NCBI GenBank assembly: GCA_950295325.1 | Contig: OX485809.1 | Coordinates: forward strand, 25,170,001-25,234,000 | DNA: 64,000 bases | Source: Polytrichum commune | Taxonomy: Eukaryota > Streptophyta > Polytrichopsida > Polytrichales > Polytrichaceae | Reading direction: 5' to 3' | Shown: piece by piece, positions 23,591 through 37,800 of the stretch | Numbering within the stretch: the first letter of the stretch is position 1 | Layout of the letters: the number at the start of each line of letters is the position of its first letter | Program-made: the position numbers and the translations under genes | The notes under the pieces: generated by a model | The model's database searches: none | Told to the model about the DNA's origin: nothing | The model's input: the letters and a program-made list of their open reading frames with translations, nothing else

Positions 23591-26500
23591 GAATCAGCAG
23601 GTCAACACTGGGGAGCCCGATCAAGGCCAGGCCAGCAGCTGGGAAGCTGGGAGCTAGGTGATGAAGTCTAGCGATGAAGCGGGTAGCTTGCTGGGCTTGG
23701 CTTGGCTCAGCTTGTAGGGAGCTGACGCATGGGGCTCTGTCATGGATAAGTGTACCAATCCAGATGCCTGGCAAGTCGTGAACCCAAGACTACTCTTCCA
23801 CTTACCCCAATTTAAATTGGGAATCAGGCCTGCCACCACAATCCCAGATTGTTCGAGTAGAGATTGAGGAAGGACGCCGAGTACTGACCTCCAAGGTCCA
23901 AGCTTCGTTGGCCACGTTGGGACCGGCCAACATTTGGGGCTGCTTTAGATTCGTAAGGTAAGGTAAGGTAAGGCAAGGTAAAGCGGCATGCTTGTTTCAT
24001 GGGGTTGTGGGTGTTTACACCAAGTTGTGGGTGTGGTTAACCGTCGTATACAGTAGAGGCGTCTATTCCCGAGCACGACCCCATCGGCAATCGATAGGAT
24101 GGGATTCGATTTCGATCGGGTCGGAACCAATATTGTCATAATTCATGTTTTGGTTTTGAGTGCTCAAACAAGCGATTTGAATGAGCGGTTATGATAGACT
24201 GTAGGCATTGGTAATATGGTTGGGTCAACTTTTGGCTTCAAAAATTTAGAGTAATTTCAATTTAAGGAATAAAATTACCAAAAAAATTGCAGTCCTCCTT
24301 ATTTCTATCTTCCGACTTGTGAGATAATTACACCGCCTTATACTTCTCCACACCTAGCGCAAAATCTCTCAAGTGAACGGTTACGGGCACCTCTACTCTA
24401 GATAGAAACGTAGGCATCCTAGAGGAGCAAGCGTGAATGAAGAGTTCCTTCGCCCATAGGTTATTGTTATCTATCGGTGGTGGACTTCATTTAATCATCG
24501 CAGTTAATCATAACTCTAGGTGGGCAACTATCTATAGCACTTAGGGGTTACCGTTTACATAGCATGGTTTGAAGATGCTAGACCATTTTAAAGAAGCATT
24601 ACATTGGACGTGTTTTGAACTGTAGGCAAAAAAATTAAGATTATAAATTTTAATAAAATTGATAATGTTTCTTGGAAGTGAAATTAAATACATTGGGGTT
24701 CTAGATGATAACCTTTTGTTTTAGAAGAGATGTTTCCATTTAGTTCTATTTAGTTCTAGGGATGGCATTTGAAAGTGGAAACCTTTTCTAGTTCTAATTT
24801 AATACAAAATGTGTCAATGAATTCCTGTCAATGCCCTCTTTCTCATCATGTTGCTCCTCTTTATGCATAATCTATTAATCAATTCATGATAAGTATTAGA
24901 AGTGATTTGGAAACATTTGTTCTAAAGGGAAGAGTTGCCACCATGGCAGCATAACTAAGAATTTATTCATTTACACTTATAATGTGCCCATCATGTGCAA
25001 ATCCTTTTGTTTTGTGGTTGATGTTGAGATTGCCCTCTCGAACTGTAATTCATCATTGGTATAGGTTTAAATTATGAGAAGAAATTAAGATTATTATTAT
25101 TATTCTTGTTGTTGTTGTTGTTGTTGTTGGATTGTAGTCTAGGAACATTGGCTCCTCAACTATCTCTTCAAACCTAACCTTGAAACTCTAGTGATGCCAC
25201 ATGAGCATGAGCATAAACAACCAATATGAACTTCAAGGTGGTTAACCATTGCATAGTAATGGGTCATTGTGGTTGTGGGTGGTGCCATTAATTATGCCTT
25301 CTCCAATCAAACCAAAGAAAGAGACTACAACCACAACCACCCCTACTATGACGACCCTTCAAGTTGATCCACCATTGGGAAAGGTCTATGATGGTCAAGG
25401 TAAATTAGTTTAGGCGTAACCTTAGGGAGCATTGTCCCAATGATGGTCCCTCTTTTGTTTTTGAGTAAGAATAACATCCGTTTTCAACTCCAAATTAGCC
25501 TTATAAAACCATCATTTACAATCAGAATTGGAAAAAGGAATTCCACCCAACCTCAAGGGACATAGCTCCCTAAGGTTGGGCATGAGTTTTGAAAATAATC
25601 CTCTTGGATGTGTGTGGCCTCCACATGATCGTATATAAGCCCCATATAAGCAGAATTTCTCATTTTTCAATACAATGTTCTTGGAATGTGTGGCCTCCAC
25701 ATCACCATATCTTAACAAGATTTCTTAGTTCCATTGAGTATGGTAAAGATGGCCTCCCTTTGAGAATTCAAGCTCTTTTTCCAGTGAGCCCCAAACCCTT
25801 GAACCTTTAAGCATTCCTCGGGTTGTCTTGAATTTGGTTTATGTTTAATACCATCCCTCATGATATCTCACATTGAGCACATGGTTTTTTCAAAAAATAA
25901 AATAAAATAATTTTTAATCTCTGGTCCATGATTAATGTGGTGGCAACTTGTGATTGATTACCCTCATAAGAGTTTTGATAATTATTATAATTAAGCATCA
26001 GATTTTAGATGAGTGGTTATGGATCAATCTATAGATTGACTATGTGTTATCTTAACTTCACTGCTTTGAAATTTGTAGCAAATTTCATATTCCTGAAGAT
26101 ATTTTTAATTTTTTTTTAACTCTCTTCAACTTGCAAATAACAACGTAGTGTAATCATATTCTAGTCATTTGATAGCTTCAACCTTCTTCCTCGCTTTGTG
26201 ACTGCGTCATGCTGGGTTGTTCGGGTTCTTGCATGACAACTTTGACGTTCAACCTCATATTCTTGTGCATCCCTACTTGAACAACATCGATCAAAGCCAT
26301 TTTGATGATAGGCATTATCCGTATTGCGTCTCTTCTAGTGTAGTTCAATGTAAAACCTTGGAAATTACAAATAACATTAGAGCATATATTGAAGAACAAA
26401 AATGGATTTTCCTTTTATGTTATTAAAAGAATGATTTTTTTAAAATAACATATATTTTAAGTGGATTTTCACGCCTTCCACGCTTTCCTTTGGAGGTGGT

Positions 26501-28150
26501 CCACGTTCTACAACCTTAATTTCCAAATCGCGCTTTCTAGAAAGTGGTGTGTATAGGACAAGAGGAGGTGATTGTTTGATTGATAGTATGCTTTTAAAAC
26601 AACATGCTTGTATTCATTTTTCCAAAAAGCATTGCACATGATAATTGATTTTGCATCATAATACAATGATAGATGAATTTTCCATCATCCCCGGCAAACA
26701 CATGTATAAAAATAATTTAATATGTTCACAATACTAAATTCAAATAATGAACATAAAAGGTGTTGGTATGTATCAAAAGACACAAAATCAGAGCCTAGAG
26801 AAAAAAAATGAAGGAAGTGTATAGACATTGAATATCAAAGAAATATAGTGCCATAACTATTGCGCAACTAAGGGACACATGTAAGAACAATGAATGACAT
26901 ATTAAAACACTAATTATGGGGTTGTACATTGTTGTGATGTGGCCTGGTTACTAGTTAAAATGTAGGTAGGATTTGGTAGATAAGACTTGTAGTTAAGGTT
27001 AGAGAAAGTTACGGTTTACCAGTGGCGACAACAATGGCCGTTACCTAGCCGCTTAGGGGTCTTTGAAGCACTAACCCAATGGTTTTCTATTGGCCGAAGG
27101 GGGCAAGGGGGAAAATGATTTAAGGGGTGAAAGAAGTGTGGTGGATCATTGTGAGTTGGAGGAGTTGAAAATCTTGGAGGAGTTTCAAGAAGCTTGGAGG
27201 CATTGAAGACCTAAGACGAGCGGTAGAAACCATTGACAAGGCTTTACAGACCATCAAAGACCATTGGTGAGAGGCCTAAGAACATTGCATGAATGAAATG
27301 AGTTATAAGTGATACATGAGTGATGCAAAAAAACTGAGTGTTGAAAATAACAAGTGTTGATGCATGAGTGAAGAAGTAAGGTTTAAGTGGTTTGAATGAA
27401 TAGTGAAGAGTTTAGTTTGAATGAAAGATTGAGTTTAGTTTGACTTTAAAAAATTGAGAATTTAGTTTGAATGAAGGATTGAAAGTTTCATTTAAGTGAA
27501 GAAGTGAGGCTTTAGTTTTCAATATTAGATTAAGTGGATCGTTCCATTGAACTAGTATTCAGTTTGTAAGAAAAAAATTATATTTAATAGAATCAAGATA
27601 TTTTTCTAGAAAAAATGAATCGCTAGAAACTAACTTGTGCATAGTATTAAATACCTATGCAAGTACGGTACTCTTTGAGAACTTGCAATATTATTTCACA
27701 CAAGAAGGGAATAGGTGGGAAACTTAGTAGTGTGAGCGTAGAGCGGAGAGCAGAGAGCGGAGAGCGAATTTTGGAGAGCAAAAAATTTGAATTATGATGG
27801 ACAAATTTGAAACAAGGAGTGCCTATGACTGTGGAATTTGGAGATATTTTGAGTTCAATTTGTTGAAAAGGTACCCGAATTCCGTGGAGATTATAACTTA
27901 ATCTAATTCCACCAACAAGTAGGACGTGAAGGCGTGAAAGAATGTATTTCTTATGAAAGGTCTTGTAGTGTGATTTCTAAATGATTTAGAATTAAATTAG
28001 GATTGACGTCAACAAGTGTAATCAAGCTTCAACATAAGATAAAGAACAAGTGGAATGGGGATTTGCAAAAGGAATCTAGTTTCCACAAAAGAACTCAAAA
28101 AAATTCAAAGAAAAACATAGCATACGAGCTTGAGACTCTATACCCACAAG
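23591..28150. other. Gene-poor interval with simple repeats
   Basis: It contains a (GGTAA)n run (23953-23982), an ATT run passing into GTT (25090-25130), and a GAGAGCG-type run (about 27738-27775). Short frames at 25512-25810 and 26178-26426 overlap on both strands and show no motif. I recognise no gene. Confidence 0.5.
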
Positions 28151-28164
28151 ACCTAATCAAGAGC

Positions 28165-31100
28165 TTGGACTATCATGTCTATCACTATCCTCGCCCTGGT
28201 CGGCCTCTATGTATAGGAAATCCAAGACTAGTTTGTTGAAAGGGCGGGTGCGAGTAGGAGGTGGGGTCGGTGCCTCTACGAAATGATGGGCAAGCTCGGC
28301 AACATACAAAGGGAGTTCAAACGTTGTTGAAGGGGTTAAAACATATCCGTAGTGAGGACACGGATTGGGCTCTCCTTTGGAACTCTGAACATACAAGACG
28401 ACAAAAATAAACATGAGCAGATGCAAAAAACTACAATCCGAGAAGATAAAAATGCAAACAAACAAATTAGAAGCCAACATTGAACTTACGCACACAACAA
28501 ATCGAAATTCCGCCTTGCCATCTTCCGGGGGGGAGGAGCAAAAACGGACCCCCGTTGTGGGGCAACTTGCTGGAAAGTGTGCTCTTGCTCAGGCTCACGC
28601 ATTGGAAGGAGGAGAGACTTGAAGATGTCGATGTCCGATTCGAGCGCCACAATATGGCATTGAATGGAGCGGCATGCAATGACGAAACCCCCTAGAAGAA
28701 ACAAAAATGCAAGAATAAGGAAATGAATGGGAAATGCAACAAGTAGAAAAAAAAATGAAAAAAAAAACAAACAAAAAGATGAAAATTAAAGAGGTGAAGA
28801 ACAAATCAATACCATATTGCCAATCCATGATAATGTCATTATTATCCGTGAGGGCAGAAAAAAAGATAGAAAAAAACTTGTGGCATTTTTCACGAGCACC
28901 TCTCCAAGGCACCCCGTCTTCCCTCATTGCTTAATTCTTCTCATCGGTGAAGTTGTTGAGCCAACCATCTCTCTTGAGATTGTAACCCATGTCCTCAAAG
29001 TCTGAGGTACGGACATTCAAGATGGATTCATTACGCACGAGGACCTTGATAAAAAAACTTGCGGGTCTACATGAAATGTGCAAGGGAGAGTTAGGAATAC
29101 ATGCATGTAAAAAAGAAGGGTATAATAAAAATGGATGAGGACTACAACAATTTACCAATTCAAAATGATTCACAGGAGATTGGAGATCAAGATCATTCAT
29201 GCCAAACCAATCTTCGGCAACGTAAAAATTTTCAGTGTGCGTCCAATTGTGAATTGATCTAGAGACATCAGGATCAGCGCAGTGCGCAAAGACAATGATT
29301 CCGTCATCATGGAGGTTGGTATTTGCGAAGGCAAACAAAACCTCAAAGTATGTGGAAGGTCGTTTGTTCCACAGAGGAACATCCGAGGATGAGGCCGAGA
29401 TCCTTAGTACACGCAGGTTCTCAGGCACATCTACAAAGAATATATCAATGTCCGTGTGAACTTTTGGCTTGGTATTTGGACGAGTACGGCCCGCTCCAAC
29501 GTGAACAAAAAAAATCCAGAGATTTTTTTTTTAAAAAAAAGGTGTTCAATTCCATAGAATGAATGGATAAAACAATAAAACGACACACAAACATTAATTA
29601 GAAATTCTTGTATGCAGTGGTAGGCCGGAGGGGGAACCTTGGTCTTCATGAGATACTCAATGAGCTTTCTCATGTCCACATTCTCAATCAAAGAAATAGT
29701 AGATGACCTCTCTAAGGAAGTCGTAGATGTATCCGGTGCAACAGCCTTCCTCTTGCGAGGCACCGATGGGATGGTTGCGCCGATATGAGAAGAAGCGGCG
29801 ACATGATCGGTGGTAGGGGTAGAAGGAGTGGCGGTTGGACTTCCAACCATGGTGGTGGCTACAGCAGCAGTGCGTTGAACCGAGGCCTTTGTGAAAGAAC
29901 GAGTAGACACTTGAGAAGAGGCATGTGCAGCAACCTTCCTACCTTTGCCTTTGTCCTTCACCTGTGCAACTTTTTCCTCATTGGATGGAGGAGCTTGATT
30001 ATCTTTTTCCGGCTTTTCTTCCAATTCAATCACCTCGGGGGCAGAGCTTATAAGGTTGTTGTAAAGAGCTTCTTCCACATCGGGCACAAATCCACGAGAG
30101 TAATCCAAGTACCAACCACCAGCCACCAAATGCACAAGTGGAAATTTTGCAAGTTGCATGCCCGTATACATACAAAGAATGGAGTTGACATCGACCCAAT
30201 CTACAAGGAAAGTGGGCAAGTACAAAGAAGGCAAAACATTATTTGCAAGGAGCTCACGGTGAATGTACCTACAAAATGAAGAACATCAGACAAAAGAAAA
30301 ACAGTGGCAAGAAGGAAACGAAACGAAGATAGTTTAGACTAAATGATAATTCAAAAGATTACCGGTAAGTGACGTGTTTGATTGCTATGGGACCTTCCTC
30401 AAACTCCATGAGATCGAGGTCTTTAATGAACTTCAAAACTCCCTTGTCATCAAAATACACCGGGAAGGCCTTGTCCCACAAAATGAGCCTCCAATGTTCA
30501 ACATAATTGGATGGTTGCAAAACATTCTCTATAGAAATCCAATCGATGTTGACAGAACACTCGTTTTCAAATGATGCGATTTTAGCCTCAACCCCCTTCT
30601 CCAACTATGTTAAGAGAGACCAACAGTTAGAAATGTCAAAGAATAAAAGAAACAGATGAAAAAAAAAACTTATAGATGTACTTGTGCCTAGAAAAAAGCT
30701 TTATTAAGCCAGTCGTCAAGGACTTTCTCTCGGAGAGGAAGAGCAAAGGGGAATTTGTTTCTGTTTTTTACCTCGGCGGAAGTGTTCCACCACCGAAGCC
30801 ACTTGGCTTTGAAGGAGACATTGACATGTGTGGTTGTCACCTTTTGGAGTTTCTCTATTGTCATATTTGTGATGAGGAAGGTGGAAAAATGACGGTCAAT
30901 CTGCAACATAGAAGAGTATAATGTAAAACAATATACATCAAATACAAATTGAACATGAGGGTATAAGCAAAATAAAAACAGAGAAATAGAAGGTGCACCT
31001 CGTGGAAGAAATCTTTGACGTTATCCTTATGGGTGATGGAAATGAACTTTTCAAAGTTTCAAGATCGAGTACTTTTGATCAGTCTATCTTGAACTTTTGT

Positions 31101-32142
31101 CATAGTGTCCCAAATTTCAGGAGCAGATCTGAGTACTTTGGGTGTGGCCTCACGGTACAACCTTGCTGCAGTATCCGCTGCGTTGGATAACTCTCTCTAA
31201 TACAAACAAAAACGAATATAAGCGAATGTCAAAAAGTGAGAAGAAAAAAACACAAGCATAATGAAGAGGTAAATTATCTTGTACAAGAATTTGACGAAGA
31301 CATCCAATGTAAGGGGATACCAAGTAGGATTCTTCTCCATTTTGGACTTGCACACTTTGTAGTTGACGACAGAAATGAGGTCCTTGAACTCCTCAAGCTT
31401 CATTTTTCCAAATGTTCTAATGCGGATTAATTTGGCAGGGAGGTTGTCTTTAATATGGTCGTGCTCCGTGGACCTACAAAAAAAGAAAAGAAAAGAAAAG
31501 AAATAAAATAATAACATAGCAAACAATAAAGAAACAAGCAAACCAAAAAACAAACTCACCAGTTGATGTCATTCATGGCATTAAGAAAGACGGCGGTGCA
31601 ATTTCTCGGGTCCACGACAATACAGTCAACGGAGATATGCCAATCTTTGTCCAAGGAGTGATGTTTGTTGATGTGCCTTCACCAAGCTGTCAACCCATGG
31701 TTTCTCTCCCATACGAAGAACATCTTGCCGACAAGGTGAACAAGATCGGAGTCATTTTGGAACATGAAATCAAACTCCTCATTCGTCTCCTGCCATAATG
31801 AACTCCAAGAGGCCCGAATGTCGTCGCAGACATGCAACACCTCATCAAGGTTGTTATACAGAGAGACGTACATGGCTCGGTCACCGTCACGGTAACCCAT
31901 AACAAACTCATTTTGCAACCAAGCGACATCAACCTCATTGATGGGCCGAACAAGAGGAAGACATCTCAAGCGGTACAATGGAATAGAGAAATGTGACTTA
32001 ACAAGAGGCTTGATTCGAACCCAATGAATCACAACATTAATTAAAGTCTTTTTTTTTGCGATCTTTGAATCAAAAGCTTAGTCTCCTCTGGGTTCGACTC
32101 ATCAAGAGGACGCAACAAGTCTGGTGCAACATGTGCATCATT
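28165..32142 (-). pseudogene. Decayed multi-exon gene with ParB-like and amino-methyltransferase-like segments
   Basis: About ten minus-strand exons are framed by good GT-AG sites. Examples are an acceptor at 32143, donor at 31559, acceptor at 31474, donor GAG/GTGC at 30998, acceptor at 30901, donor at 30362 and acceptor at 30269. The first coding block (PLYRLRCLPLVRPINEVD ... VWERNHGLTAW) has the layout of a ParB/sulfiredoxin-like domain, whose second box is usually G-x-H-R. A later block has DIFFVDVPENL followed by HDDGIIVFAHCADPDVSRSI, arranged like motif IV and the next strand of amino-DNA-methyltransferases, but without an intact DPPY. A Ser/Thr/Lys linker sits between. Stops replace Trp or Gln codons at several sites, and an A-run near 32060 shifts the frame. 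The exon chain is well supported; the domain names are tentative. Confidence 0.5.
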
Positions 32143-32380
32143 CTACAAGGTTAAATACAAAATGATCAGGTAGACCCCAAAAGAACAAAAAACATAAAAG
32201 AACTCGAGGCAATGTTTGAAAACCAAAATAAAAAGGTAAGTCCTATGAATGAAATATCTCTTCACATAAGACATCAACGAATGTCCCAACTCCTACCACG
32301 GAAAGCTCCAATTAAACATTACGGTTCTCCGTTGAGGGCTCCTCTAATAGAATGAGATCCATGGATTGTGATCCCCGCAC

Positions 32381-33660
32381 AAATTCAAGACATGTTGAAC
32401 CCCAACATTAAAGATGTCTTGAAGAACACAAACATTCACACCCTATTTACATCCAAAGGTGACCAAACACCCCACCTTAGAACTAGTTCAAAGACTTACG
32501 GACATTCAAGACATACTAGCATCTCAGCCCTACCAAGCGAAATTTGGCCTTCATATCCTAATCCCTACCAACGTGTCGGAACTGAGAGGGTTTAAGTTCC
32601 ACCCAACCCCCTACTTGCAAACTAGTTCAAAGGCTTAAAAACATTTTAGACATACTAGCATCTCAGCCTTATCAAGCACAATCTGGCCTCTTAATCATGC
32701 CAACCTCCTACCTTGGAACTAGTTCAAAGACTTACAAACATTCTAGACATACTAGCATCTAAGCCTGGTCAAGCAAAATCTGGCCGTCATGTCCTAACCC
32801 TACCACCCTCTCGGAACTGAGACGGTCTAGGTTGCACCCAACCCCCAACCTTGGAATTAGTTCAAAGACTTAGAAACATTTTAGACTTACTAGCATCTAA
32901 GCCTTGTCATGCAAAATCTAGCCTCTTAATCATGCCAACCCCCTACCTTATAACTAGTTCAAAGACTTTCAAGCTTTCAAGACATACTAGCATCTAAGCC
33001 CTACCAAGCAAAATCTGGCCATCATGTCCTAACCCTACCACCCTGTCGGAACCGAGAGGGTCTAAGTTGCAGCCAATCCCCTACCTTATAACTAGTTCAA
33101 AGACTTACAAACATTTAATACATACTAGCATCTCAGCCTTATCAAGCAAAAATTTGGCCTACATATCCATCACTACCACCCTCTCGGAACCGAGAGGGTC
33201 TAAGTTCCACCCAACCCCCCACCTTGGAACTAGTTCAAAGACTCACAAACATTCAATACATACTAGCATCTCAGCCTTATCAAGCAAAATCATGCCTCTA
33301 AATCATGCCAACCCCCTACTTTATAACTAGTTCAAAGACTTACAAACATTTTAGACATACTAGCATCTCAACCTTGTCAAGCAAAATCTGGCCTCTTAAT
33401 CATGCCAACCCCCTACCTTATAACTAGTTCAAAGACTTTCAAACTGTCAACACATACTAGCATCTAAGCCCTACCAAGCAAAATCTGGCCGTCATGTCCT
33501 AACCCTACCACCCTGTCGGAACCGAGAGGGTCTAAGTTGCACCCAACCCCCAACCTTGGAACTAATTCAAAGACTTACAAATAATCAAGACATAATAGCA
33601 TCTCAACCTTATCAATCAAAATCTGGCCTACATATCCTATCACTACCACCCGAGAGGGTC
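32381..33660. repeat. Tandem array of alternating 97-bp and ~138-bp units
   Basis: The word ACTAGTTCAAAGAC recurs at about 32482, 32621, 32718, 32856, 32953, 33091, 33229, 33326, 33423 and 33560. Spacing is either 97 or 137-140 bp, in the order long-short-long-short-long-long-short-short-long. Long units carry an extra block of about 41 bp, in several cases with the perfect palindrome CCCTCTCGGAACCGAGAGGG or a near match. It is not coding. A degenerate unit leads in at 32381. Confidence 0.9.
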
Positions 33661-34870
33661 CAGATTTGACCCCCCCCCCCCATACCACCTTTGAAATGTT
33701 TTCAATGGCCAGATATATTCAACACATACTTAGAACGATGCTTAACCAATCAAACTTTGGCCTCCTAATGCTATGCACACAAACATTAAAGACATACTTA
33801 AGAGCATGCCTTATCAACTAGTGAACCGAAAAGATTGTTGTTTGAAAATGGAGTGCCTCGAATTCAAATGTGACATTTTTCCTCCTCTATGTGGGCTGCC
33901 CTCGGCCGCAACGAACTCAACACGCGGAGGAGACAATAATAACTAGGATTACCCTAGATACTGCAAGAAAACTAGATAGAGCCATGTCCTTGAGGAGTCG
34001 CCGTCATCAATGCGTCCTTCTTGATTATGAAACCTAAGTGGGTTTTCGTTGGTGGGTTTTTCCTTGGTGCTACGTACAAGGGCTGAGGCCGATTAGTATA
34101 CACGAACCAAGGCTTCTTACAATAATGTGGGCAGGTGGGCGTCAAACCCATCGAGGTGCAAAGAACCCACTCAAGGTTCCTTCTTGTTTTCGAAAGCCCG
34201 ATCCACATGTTGCTCGTCCTATTGTGTGGCAAGGTGTCTTTCATATTTAGAAAATTGAATTTCCAAAGTCATATTTCCATAAACCTAAATCTTGAAGTAC
34301 CCCTTGTGCATATAACCTCAACGACAAACTTACTGTAATAATTGATTTTCTCTTGTCTCTTTGTGAGACCCGCTCTGATTAGAACAGTTGCGATGCTTGC
34401 TCTCTGCCATAGATGGTGCGTGTGAACCACTGTCCTCCCATTCTTCCTCTATCGGCTGCAGATTCAAAGACCCTCTCTTGTCCACTACACACGTATTATG
34501 CAAGTTTGATGGGGTCCCTCTTCCTTCTATGCATGTTTCCTCCTTCTTCTTAAGTTCTCTTCGTTTCCTCTATTTCGAATTGCTGAAACTCGTGCCTCCC
34601 TTTTTCTTCTTCCACTTCTTTCATGCATCGATTGTGGAGAATGTATTGTGGTCTGGTTCTTTCATGTGTGCGTCCCAGTTCCCCTCTGAATCATTTTTTC
34701 GTGCTTTCTACTCTCTGGGCATCCCTCTACTTCATTCACAAAATGACCCTTCACAAACCTTCTCTTACCTATATAGTACCAGTGTTGAAAGTTTGGGTTC
34801 ACAATTGTCTAGTAGTCCTACCTCGTTTTCCTTTTCTGGATTTTTTTTCTTATTCCTTCCTCTCTATGTC
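33661..34870. other. Interval upstream of the MULE/SWIM gene
   Basis: A C-run follows the tandem array (about 33668-33682). The stretch 33960-34250 is GC-richer with overlapping frames on both strands and no motif. The stretch 34388-34870 is T/C-rich with a 175-codon Ser/Phe-rich frame, which I read as the leader or promoter of the gene starting at 34871. Confidence 0.45.
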
Positions 34871-37800
34871 TATGGCTTCCTCATCCACTGTGCCATGTGT
34901 GTCAAAAATGGTTGAGCTCCGTGCCAATAGCCTTGGTATCCCTATTATTTTACCCTTAGATGCGAATGGATTTGCATCTGTGTCTTCCCTTCACCTTAGT
35001 ATCAGGTTTTTGTTGCAAGATAGTACGATATGGGTCGAATGAAACATTTATGATAGTGCTACTTCTTTGTTGTCATTGACCATGCGTAAGAATTCTAGGG
35101 TTGCCAACAACAGATCATCAGTGTGGGAACTCTGCGTTGGTAAATACAGGGTGTACGGATTCCCAGATTCTTGCACAAATGTATCCACGGAAATCCGTAC
35201 CCCTCCTCATTCCTCCTCTTTCACTTTAAACACTCCTCCCATAGTCAAAGTTAAGATTGAACCTGGTATACACACTATCATACATCTTTCTGATTCCTCC
35301 GATGGTGATGAGTCCCCTCTATCCACTCCCATTCTCAAGCCATCCCCTTTCTCCCTCAATTCCCCCTTTCTGACCCCCCATCTTGTACGTCTTGAACCTT
35401 TATGTCATATTCCTGCACCCCCTCCCAAACCCTGCATTTTCATTCTTCAATGTCTACGTAGTTTAGCTTCTATGCTTGGTAGGAAAAACATCCTCAAGAA
35501 GCTAGATTATGACACTTTGCAAATCAAGGAGGTGAATTTCCTCCTGCGTTGTTTTGATGGTAATCAGATGTTTATCCTCCCCCCCTGTTGGTGTCTCATC
35601 CTCTCATACGAAGGCCAAATCCATGGACGGCATGGACAAACGCTACGACAGCCATGTCCGAATCAAAATCCAAACCACCAACATTAACAATGACTTAGGC
35701 CTTGTTTTTCGCTCGTTCACCTGCGTTGGCCACCTCGAGTGCAAGAATCCTCATTGCGACTACCTCCAACGTGTTCATCGAACCTCCTTAGTCAATGATA
35801 CTGAAATCAATGGATTCACCAAGGAGCCATTTTCGCGTTGGTGGTCCCGTGCCTACCTTCTCCACTCTAGTGTGCAAGATCTGCAAAGAGCCTCCCAAGT
35901 GCATTGCACCATGTGTTGCCAAAATCTTCTACGTCCACGGCAACGATACCAATCAGCGGGTGTTCATTCATCTTGGCAATCATCGTCACCCCATCAAGGT
36001 CGGCAATTGCACGGATAGCCACAAGCGCATCGACGCCCTCATCTAGGAGCATGTCGAACAAACGCCCCAAGCCACTCACAGCAAAATCGTTGTAGAAGCC
36101 AACACCTTGTGGGTGAGTTCTTCCTCCGCAATGATAGTGATCCTCATCACTTGCTTTCATTGGAAGAACTTGAGCCCGTCTTTGATCGCTGCAAGGAATT
36201 GAATTTCCCCTACCTCCGTAACAAAATTACAACGTTTAAATACTTGCGTAGGTTAGGAGTTATGGATGGCATCGCTAAGCTAAGAGGTGTCAGCACCTGG
36301 TCCTATGTCCAATGGAATCAATTCCCAAGCCAGGGTGACAAGACGGACAAAGTCTTCGTCTTCAAGATGTCTGAGGTTGGCCCCGGCAGTGGGGTTGAAC
36401 TGGTGAGACGCATGCAGCCTGGCGGGGATCTCAAGAATGTTTGGATCATGCCCGACCATGTCAAGCGCGTCGCCAAATGGACCACCATGGCTTGCTACGT
36501 ATACGACGGGACCTACCAACGCGTCATGACCATCGCTTGCTGCGACTTCCAATCCGAAGACAAAAATGCTCAAGTGTTTTTCTAGCATAACCTCAACCAC
36601 ATCATGGCTCGGCATGGAATCCTGAAGCCACACTTCCAAGGCTTCATGACGGACAATGCACAAGCCAATTGGAATGCCGTGAGGATCGTCTATGGCTCCA
36701 AAGATCCCAAGGTTCCGATCCAAGGACGCGAGAGAACTTGCTACTTCCATTGGACCCAATCATTGGAAAAACACACCAAACTCTACATCAAACACAACTT
36801 GCAATACCAACATAAACATCTCTGCCTCCAGTACCACGATGCCTTCTCTATGCTGGAGGCAGAGACGAGGTACCTTGCTATCAAGGCTTGGTGGGCTTCA
36901 TCCAACTGCACCTCTGAGGATGGTCTAAAAACACCTTCAACTATGGCTAGCCTTCTAGCACTTCCGCTATCGACAATGGGGTGGTTTCATAGAATTGGTG
37001 CATCTCTAGTTTTTTTAATTTTTTAAAATGAATTTTAATACATTTATCATTATCATTATTTTATTTTATTTTTTATTGGTTCTGCAAATTTCTCACACTG
37101 CCAATCCATTACATAAGAAAAATTATGACCACCGAAGAGTTTGCACAAATGCCTAATTACAACATTGCCGAATCCATTCACAACAAATGGTTTCAAGCGT
37201 CTGGGAACAAGGTGGCGATTTGTATGTAGCCACTGTGGATGACTATATACGAGTGTTCCTTCAAGTCATGGCGTATCATCAATTTCTAAAGGATGGTGTT
37301 GAGAATGATGGCCCTAGCAAAGAAGAATTCAAGCTTCGATGCGCTCAACGTTGTGCTCAACAAACTAGTGACCCTGTTGTGCTCCACAATGTTGTTCTCG
37401 ACATGCCCGGCGGGGAAGAATTTTGCACTCGTAATCCCCACCTCGAGGGTGCTGAGGTATTCGAATCACAGAAGCGCAAGCCTGATACCCCCATTGGAGC
37501 CGACGAAGATACCCACCCACCCCCCCCCCCCGACACCGTCAATTTCTCTCGCCTTCGTGCCGCTCAAAGAACCACACGATCTAATACTTCATCTTTGCCT
37601 ACCATCGTCGAGAAGTCCTTTCCGTCAATGCTAGAGGTTCCACCACCCCCTCTTCATGATCTTGATTTTTCCCATGTCACTGTTGTACAAGAATCCAAAG
37701 TGGACGAGAAACTTTGGCATATTGCTCGCTTTCCTTATAATTCCTGCAAGGCATGTTGGGCTATGCATGCGGTCGCCAAGAAGAAATATACTGCCAAAAT

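Noticed and set aside
28734-28934. Lys-rich plus-strand frame
   Set aside because: It is antisense to intron and exon sequence of the minus-strand gene; the Lys run comes from an A-rich intron.
32001-32100. tRNA-like GTTCGA words
   Set aside because: No cloverleaf could be drawn around them; they lie in coding relic sequence.
32381-33660. CRISPR-like array
   Set aside because: The whole unit is repeated, not short repeats with unique spacers, and there are no cas genes; it is a plant-type tandem repeat.
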